From positions 124,001 to 188,000 of the forward strand of contig JBAQQX010000001.1 of the NCBI GenBank assembly GCA_049295575.1: DNA of 64,000 bases, in the 5' to 3' direction. The notes under the pieces are model-generated. The model saw only the letters and a program-made list of their open reading frames with translations. It ran no database searches and was not told where the DNA came from. Position 1 is the stretch's first letter; every line of letters begins with the position of its first letter. Of this stretch, positions 59,144 through 64,000 are shown piece by piece. The position numbers and the translations under genes are program-made. The DNA is from UBA6022 sp049295575 (lineage in GTDB: Bacteria; Patescibacteriota; Saccharimonadia; Saccharimonadales; Saccharimonadaceae).

Positions 59144-59181
59144 ACATAAAATAAGCTGCCAACTGGCGGCTTATTTTATGT
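59144..59181 (+). terminator. terminator of dnaK
   Basis: Stem ACATAAAATAAGC (59144-59156) with GCTTATTTTATGT (59169-59181), with inner TGCC / GGCG partial pairing. The last base is also the first base of the -10 box of the next gene. Confidence 0.85.
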
Positions 59182-59196
59182 ATACTAAAGAGAATC

Positions 59197-60444
59197 ATGT
59201 CAGATTTTCAGATACAACGACGGAACCACTTAAATACCTTATCGACGTCCTCAAAAAAGAGTCATCGCTGGCAAATTGGCCTCGTCCTTACTGTGGTGCT
59301 ACTTTTAGCTATCGGCAGTTATCGGTTCGCCAGTGCGGACACATCTGTCTCGGCCGTCTCGACCTATACAGCACCAGCTGTAATTGAAAAGCAACCATTA
59401 GACTGGCCTAGCTATGGTCAGGCAGCCATTGCCACTCGTGATTACGGAGTACTGGAAACGCATGGTGTGATCAAGCAGCATCCGACTGCTAGTGTTGCGA
59501 AGTTGATTACTATGCTCGCGGTCATGGAACGGAAGCCATTTGAGCTAGGGATGAGCGGCGAGACGCTCGTACTTGATCAGACTGACGTTGATCTATACGA
59601 CTACTACATCGCCAATAATGGCTCGAATGCGCCCGTTCAACTAGGCGAGCGCATTACGCAGCGCCAGGCAATGCAAGGCGTACTGTTGGTATCAAGTAAT
59701 AACCTGGCCGACAGTCTGGCAATATGGGCATTTGGTTCACTAGAGGCCTATCGGGTTTATGCAACAGATATGATACAGAGGTTTGGACTGAAGGACACGG
59801 TAATAGGAAGTGATGCTAGTGGGCTCGATGCGAGTACATTGAGTACGGCCGCCGATCTAGCGATTATTGCGCAGAAGGCACTAGAGCAGCCGGTAATAGC
59901 TAGTATTGCATCACAGCAAACAGCGACAATCCCAGTAGCTGGTCAGATTAATAATACAAATTTTCTGCTTGGTGATGATGGCGTGATCGGACTTAAGACT
60001 GGGGAGTCGGTCGAAGCGGGAGGTAACTTTATTCTTGCTGCCAACCATACGATCGATGGCCATACCCAGCAAATAATCATTGTCATCATGGGAGCAGACT
60101 TGAGTCGAATAGCACAACAAGATAGCCATAAGCTATATCTTAGTGCACGGGATAATTTTCAATATGCCGTGCTTGCTAAGAAGGGTCAGGAGATTGGGAT
60201 ATATACGCCAGCATGGTCCAAGCGAACATATTCGGCCGTCGCTAAGAATGAGATAGGAGCGTTCATTTGGTCTGGAATGCCAGTAACTCCAGCTATTCAA
60301 CTAGATATTGTACGGCCAGAATCAAAAGACACTTCTGTCGGTGTGGTAAAGTTCAAAGTAGCACTAAGAACACAAGAGTCGCCTATTATATTAGCTCAGT
60401 CAATTGACGAACCATCCATGTGGTGGCGCGCAGTGGCGAGATAG
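59197..60444 (+). CDS. D-alanyl-D-alanine carboxypeptidase (PBP5/DacA-like, S11)
   Basis: A 415-residue protein. An N-terminal membrane segment at about 27-47 is followed by the S11 serine peptidase domain with all three motifs: SVAK (99-102, nucleophile Ser99), SSN (166-168) and KTG (267-269). A C-terminal beta domain follows. It trims the terminal D-Ala of muropeptides. TATACT (59181-59186) lies ten bases before the ATG and abuts the dnaK terminator. Confidence 0.92.
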   Translation: MSDFQIQRRNHLNTLSTSSKKSHRWQIGLVLTVVLLLAIGSYRFASADTSVSAVSTYTAPAVIEKQPLDWPSYGQAAIATRDYGVLETHGVIKQHPTASVAKLITMLAVMERKPFELGMSGETLVLDQTDVDLYDYYIANNGSNAPVQLGERITQRQAMQGVLLVSSNNLADSLAIWAFGSLEAYRVYATDMIQRFGLKDTVIGSDASGLDASTLSTAADLAIIAQKALEQPVIASIASQQTATIPVAGQINNTNFLLGDDGVIGLKTGESVEAGGNFILAANHTIDGHTQQIIIVIMGADLSRIAQQDSHKLYLSARDNFQYAVLAKKGQEIGIYTPAWSKRTYSAVAKNEIGAFIWSGMPVTPAIQLDIVRPESKDTSVGVVKFKVALRTQESPIILAQSIDEPSMWWRAVAR

Positions 60445-60459
60445 GTTACGGCACTTCAT

Positions 60460-60876
60460 ATGCAAGATAGGCCACTTCATCCTGTCAGCGCAAAAGCGAT
60501 TCTTTATTCATTGGACAGCAAAGAGGTATTGGTGATGCAATATCTCTGGGAGGGTGTGAAAGATCAGTATGGCTTTCCGGGAGGTCATCTCGAACATGGA
60601 GAAAATCCAGATGAAGCAATTCTTCGTGAAATTAAAGAAGAGCTCGGCATTGTGGTTGGTGGGCTTTCTCGCGGAGATTTCTGGGTTCATGAATCTGGCA
60701 AGGTCATTCTTGCCTACGTCGGTTCGTTAGACAAGGCAACTCCGCTACATCCGAGTCGTCCAGAGGGGGAGATTGGGATATGGGCTTCAATTGAAGATAT
60801 CGAGTCGCGAAAAATTGACGTCGGGTCGTACCGCGATCTTGTTCTGGCGCGTGCGGAGAATATTAAGACGGTGTGA
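60460..60876 (+). CDS. NUDIX hydrolase
   Basis: A 138-residue protein with the Nudix box GGHLEHGENPDEAILREIKEELGI (GX5EX7REUXEEXGU, all residues kept) at about 46-68. It cleaves a nucleoside diphosphate linked to another group; possible substrates include oxidised nucleotides, but this cannot be told. It starts 15 bases after the carboxypeptidase gene and probably shares its transcript. Confidence 0.88.
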   Translation: MQDRPLHPVSAKAILYSLDSKEVLVMQYLWEGVKDQYGFPGGHLEHGENPDEAILREIKEELGIVVGGLSRGDFWVHESGKVILAYVGSLDKATPLHPSRPEGEIGIWASIEDIESRKIDVGSYRDLVLARAENIKTV

Positions 60877-60972
60877 TGTGATGTTGCGATGCCTCGGTGC
60901 TGCTGCCGAGAAGTGAGCTATAAGTGGTTATCTTGCTTGTGTTTGTTATCTGGAATTAGTACTCTTATAGAT

Positions 60973-62619
60973 ATGGATTTACACGCAGAACTTTCGAAGA
61001 TTTTTAAGGGCGAGCTCGATACGACCGATACAACTCGTGAATTTTATTCCCATGATGCCAGTCTGTTTGAGTTAAAGCCTCAAATTGTTGGCTTCCCAAG
61101 AGACGCTGATGATATTAAAGCGACTGTTGCGTTTGTAAATAAGCATAAAGCACAGCATCCTGAGCTTAATATCACACCTCGCTCTCGTGGTACCGATATG
61201 TCAGGTGCGGCAATCGGTGAATCAATCGTGCTAGATATTAGCCAGCATATGAATAAACTTCGCGATGTTACGCCTACGACTGCTCATGTCCAGCCAGGTA
61301 TGCTATATCGAGAGTTTGATACTGAAACTATCAAGCAAGGTAGTATTTTGCCAAGTTACCCTGCTAGCCGTGACCTCGCATCAGTCGGTGGTATGGTCGG
61401 CAATAATTCAGGTGGCGAAAAGTCTCTTCAGTATGGCAAGACAGACCAATTCGTAACTGAGCTTAGTGTGGTGCTGAGTGACGGAAATGAATATGTGTTT
61501 AAGCCACTTAATCGAAGCGAGCTAAATGCAAAAATGAGCCAAGATAATTTTGAGGGTCACCTTTACCGACAGACGTTTGAGCTTCTCGACGGCCAATATG
61601 ACGAAATACAGGCCGCTGCACCAAAAGTGAGTAAGGATTCAACCGGATATCATCTATGGAATGTCTGGAACCGTGATACGGGTATATTTGATCTCACGAA
61701 ATTATTCGTAGGAGCTCAGGGTACACTTGGGATTACAACTGACATTCGCTTTCGGCTCGTACCAAAGCCTGCTCATTCGGGTACGCTCGTTTGCTATATG
61801 CGCACAATCGACGAACTTGGTGATGTGATACCGGCCGTCCTGGCACATAAGCCGGCAACGTTTGAGAGTTTCGATGACAATACACTATGGTTAAGTTTTA
61901 AATTCTTTTTCGCCTTCTTGTCAAAGCTGGGATTGTGGCGCTGGATGAAGCTAGCGATTCAACTTATCCCAGATGGCGTCATGCTCATAAAAGGTGTGCC
62001 TCAGTTAATCTTGCTGATTGAATTTACTGGCGAAACGGTCGATGAGGTGAAGTATAAAATACATACCGCCAAAAAAGATCTTAGTCGTTTTAACTTTACT
62101 TACATGGAAGAAGATGAGACAGAGGCAAAGGCGCAAAAGTTTTGGCTGATGCGACGGGAGAGTTTCAACCTGCTTCGCAGCAAAGTAAAAGACAAGCATA
62201 CGGCGCCGTTTATCGATGACCTTATTGTGCCACCGGCGCGATTAACTGAATTCCTACCGCAGCTGCGCGATATTATAAAGAAATACAAACTTCTTGCTAC
62301 GATTGCTGGACATATGGGTGACGGAAATTTCCATGTGATTCCATTGATGAAAATCGAAGATCCTAAAGAGCGCGCAAAGCTTGAGCCTGCGATGAAAGAA
62401 GTTAATACACTCGTGATTCAATACGGAGGATCCGTGTCTGGTGAACACAATGACGGCATGGTCCGTGGTCCATGGCTTGAGCAGATGTATGGTCCGACAG
62501 TACTCGGCTACATGCGTGAAATTAAATATCTGTATGACCCACAGAATATCTTTAATCCCCGTAAGAAAACAGACGCCGACTGGGACTTTAGCTTCAGCCA
62601 CATACGACAGCACTTTTAG
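60973..62619 (+). CDS. FAD-linked oxidase (GlcD / D-lactate dehydrogenase-like)
   Basis: A 548-residue flavoprotein. The PCMH-type FAD domain is at about 35-235 (ITPRSRGTDMSGAAIG, ASVGGMVGNNSGGEKSLQYGKT), then the FAD-oxidase C domain with IAGHMGDGNFHV and GSVSGEHNDGM, the His-rich metal and substrate site. No C-terminal Fe-S domain is present. A 2-hydroxyacid such as D-lactate or glycolate is the likely substrate; the electron acceptor is unknown. I start at ATG 60973, as the 28 residues upstream are Cys-rich and unlike the family. Confidence 0.88.
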   Translation: MDLHAELSKIFKGELDTTDTTREFYSHDASLFELKPQIVGFPRDADDIKATVAFVNKHKAQHPELNITPRSRGTDMSGAAIGESIVLDISQHMNKLRDVTPTTAHVQPGMLYREFDTETIKQGSILPSYPASRDLASVGGMVGNNSGGEKSLQYGKTDQFVTELSVVLSDGNEYVFKPLNRSELNAKMSQDNFEGHLYRQTFELLDGQYDEIQAAAPKVSKDSTGYHLWNVWNRDTGIFDLTKLFVGAQGTLGITTDIRFRLVPKPAHSGTLVCYMRTIDELGDVIPAVLAHKPATFESFDDNTLWLSFKFFFAFLSKLGLWRWMKLAIQLIPDGVMLIKGVPQLILLIEFTGETVDEVKYKIHTAKKDLSRFNFTYMEEDETEAKAQKFWLMRRESFNLLRSKVKDKHTAPFIDDLIVPPARLTEFLPQLRDIIKKYKLLATIAGHMGDGNFHVIPLMKIEDPKERAKLEPAMKEVNTLVIQYGGSVSGEHNDGMVRGPWLEQMYGPTVLGYMREIKYLYDPQNIFNPRKKTDADWDFSFSHIRQHF

Positions 62620-63791
62620 CGAGTAGTAGTTCTGAGTAGTTTGGTCATTAACCTGCCTCTTGTCCATATAATGCTTAGGGCTGCAAGCATCGTCGCTATG
62701 CTATTTACCCAACTCAGGAGGTAGAGAGGCAGGAAGCTCATCGGTGCCAATAGGCTGAGCTGAATCTTTTGAAGTGGAGTAATTGTTTTGTCTGCCCATA
62801 TGCCTAGCAGTATGCAGGTATATGCTGCTAATAGAGTAATAAAGAATAGTAACGGCTGATGGAGTGCGAACGCGAAAAAGATAGAGAATGCGAGCAGGAC
62901 AGGCAGGGCGATAAATATATAGACGGCGCTGAGCCTTAGTAGTAGATAGAGTATTGCTGAGATAGAGTTCTTAGCTAAGTAGCCTGTAATATTTTCCTTG
63001 CGACCAAGCTCGTATAGCTGTTGTCGCTTCTTATTGTAAATATTGACAAAAAAACGGGCACCTATTGACTCGACTGGGCGTCGAGCGATAACGTCATTGG
63101 CAAAGTATACTTTTGATTTAATTAATGCATGTCGAGATAAAAAGATGTTTGATCGATAGAATGAAAGATCGGTAGTATCGGTAGGCCATATGCTTTCGAA
63201 CGAATTCATGGACTTGCGCCATAGATAACCTAGTTTGTGCGCGTATATCCGAAGTAGACTCTGGGTAGTCTGGTAAGTCGAACTATGAATATGGACACAA
63301 AGCCTTGAAAGGTTGTCTTGTGCAGAAAAATGCCAAACAGCCCGACTAATAGCTGACGCATCAAGCTGATCGAATTCATGAAGGATAGTGACAATACTTC
63401 CGTGCCCATATTTGCGGTAGGCATTATTAACTGCGGCTGACTCGGTGAGGGTGCTTGTTGTCATGAAGATTGGTTGTGTTTTTGTGCTAAGTTGACGCGC
63501 TAGTCGCCTTAACTGTGCAATGCGTGCTCGGCTGATAATGATAATTTCTAATCGACGGTAGGTGCTACTGCGAAGTCTGAGCACTGCCTGTATGGTAGCC
63601 TCCGTGTTGCTACTAGCTATCAGAATAGCAGTAACGATAGGTCGCGTTCGGTAACGATGTGCATAGGGGTGTGCTTTATGTCGTGATCTGCGACGGGTAT
63701 CTTGAACGTCATCGATAAAGCTGCCGATAATTACTCCGCTTGCAATAATCCCAATAGCGATACAGCTTGTAGTAATGAGTAATTCCATCAT
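62616..63791 (-). CDS. membrane glycosyltransferase-like protein, GT2-related, degenerate
   Basis: A 391-residue protein. A first helix lies at about 4-25. A GT2-like Rossmann half follows (PIVTAILIASSNTEATIQAVL, STYRRLEIIIISRA), with SIVTILHEFDQLDASAI in place of the usual DxD segment. There are three or four helices at 285-385. The DxD motif reads EFD, so catalysis is doubtful. It is two bases downstream of a sortase gene. Its 3' end overlaps the FAD-oxidase gene by four bases, tail to tail. Confidence 0.65.
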   Translation of the reverse strand: MMELLITTSCIAIGIIASGVIIGSFIDDVQDTRRRSRHKAHPYAHRYRTRPIVTAILIASSNTEATIQAVLRLRSSTYRRLEIIIISRARIAQLRRLARQLSTKTQPIFMTTSTLTESAAVNNAYRKYGHGSIVTILHEFDQLDASAISRAVWHFSAQDNLSRLCVHIHSSTYQTTQSLLRIYAHKLGYLWRKSMNSFESIWPTDTTDLSFYRSNIFLSRHALIKSKVYFANDVIARRPVESIGARFFVNIYNKKRQQLYELGRKENITGYLAKNSISAILYLLLRLSAVYIFIALPVLLAFSIFFAFALHQPLLFFITLLAAYTCILLGIWADKTITPLQKIQLSLLAPMSFLPLYLLSWVNSIATMLAALSIIWTRGRLMTKLLRTTTR

Positions 63792-63793
63792 TT

Positions 63794-64000
63794 CTATGCG
63801 ACTTTCTCGAATTTAAATGTAAATAACGTACGCCATTCACTGAGACTACCTGTGCAGGTTTGAACTGTTAAGATAGGCGGGCCGCTATAGTTGAATACGC
63901 TCGTGTCATCTGGAGTTAGGCTGCGTGCCGACTGAAACGTGTATGTGAAAACGCGCCCAGTATCGGTATGTATATAAGCTATCGAGCCATCTGCTGGTGT
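63794..64000 (-). CDS. sortase, C-terminal fragment (cut by window edge)
   Basis: The last 68 residues of a sortase read on the minus strand from the window end. LTVQTCTG matches the TLxTC motif with the catalytic Cys, and SEWRTLFTF supplies the catalytic Arg. The segment before it (GRVFTYTFQSA) fits the beta strands ahead of the active site; the catalytic His is beyond the edge. Sortases attach surface proteins. No LPXTG-bearing substrate is seen in this window. Confidence 0.82.
   Translation of the reverse strand, partial: TPADGSIAYIHTDTGRVFTYTFQSARSLTPDDTSVFNYSGPPILTVQTCTGSLSEWRTLFTFKFEKVA

Noticed and set aside
1..64000. CRISPR arrays, insertion sequences, integrases, prophage modules and rRNA genes
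   Set aside because: I looked for repeated spacers, transposase or integrase motifs, att-like repeats at the tRNA genes and rRNA core sequences, and saw none. The lambda endolysin-like gene at 3438 has no phage neighbours.

Overview
The window is a gene-dense, mostly chromosomal stretch from a small-genome bacterium. The best fit is a Patescibacteria (CPR) member, most likely Saccharibacteria (TM7). This is inference from gene content, without a phylogeny. The support is short compact genes, three prepilin genes with one shared N-terminus, a sortase with large surface proteins, a shortened HrcA, and the absence of biosynthetic pathways from 64 kb. About twenty genes also have a -10 hexamer only 5-10 bases before the start codon, so they are probably translated from leaderless mRNAs. 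Genes inside operons, and stress or regulated genes, carry Shine-Dalgarno sequences instead.

Layout. 1-2036: a putative nucleic-acid defence pair (DUF2075 helicase, cut by the window edge, and an HNH nuclease). 2166-7441: small enzymes and membrane proteins (P-loop kinase, DUF1801, a muramidase-like protein, YdeI-like, VOC) and two adjacent prepilins. 7594-14357: a signalling island with a soluble PAS/PAS/GAF histidine kinase, a phytochrome-type single-domain regulator, a receiver-kinase hybrid, another receiver and a Crp/Fnr regulator. It is flanked by two near-identical GlsB/YeaQ stress membrane proteins, one with a Crp/Fnr-like palindrome centred at -41.5 of its promoter. 14393-17346: an AbrB-type regulator with a DHA2 exporter, then CorA. 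17407-21360: a 1317-residue surface protein. 21366-21730: a candidate non-coding RNA.

21748-36891: DsbA, a CBS-domain membrane protein, aspS with a hairpin leader, an alpha/beta hydrolase, YtxH-type envelope proteins, a repair and oxidative-damage group (AlkA-like, metallo-hydrolase, MsrA, and a MutY-like glycosylase without its Fe-S cluster), MscS, MurC, an MFS protein and an ABC-2 transporter. 36951-42425: three tRNAs with a CAU anticodon (Ile2, initiator Met, elongator Met), a DivIC/FtsL-like protein, and an operon with a flavoprotein that has lost its redox disulfide. 42561-45007: an unknown GC-rich gene and a Y-family DNA polymerase operon.

45072-59181: another prepilin, tilS, ftsH, murJ, lepA, gmk and the heat-shock block hrcA-microprotein-grpE, a MacB-like ABC transporter, then dnaK. 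CIRCE operators lie before hrcA and twice before dnaK. 59197-64000: a D,D-carboxypeptidase, a NUDIX hydrolase, an FAD-linked oxidase, a glycosyltransferase-like membrane protein and the end of a sortase gene.

Functional links: TilS is needed to mature the Ile2 tRNA in this window. HrcA, CIRCE, GrpE and DnaK form one heat-shock circuit, with FtsH nearby. MurC, MurJ, the carboxypeptidase, the muramidase and the sortase serve the cell wall. I saw no CRISPR array, insertion sequence, integrase, rRNA or replication origin.
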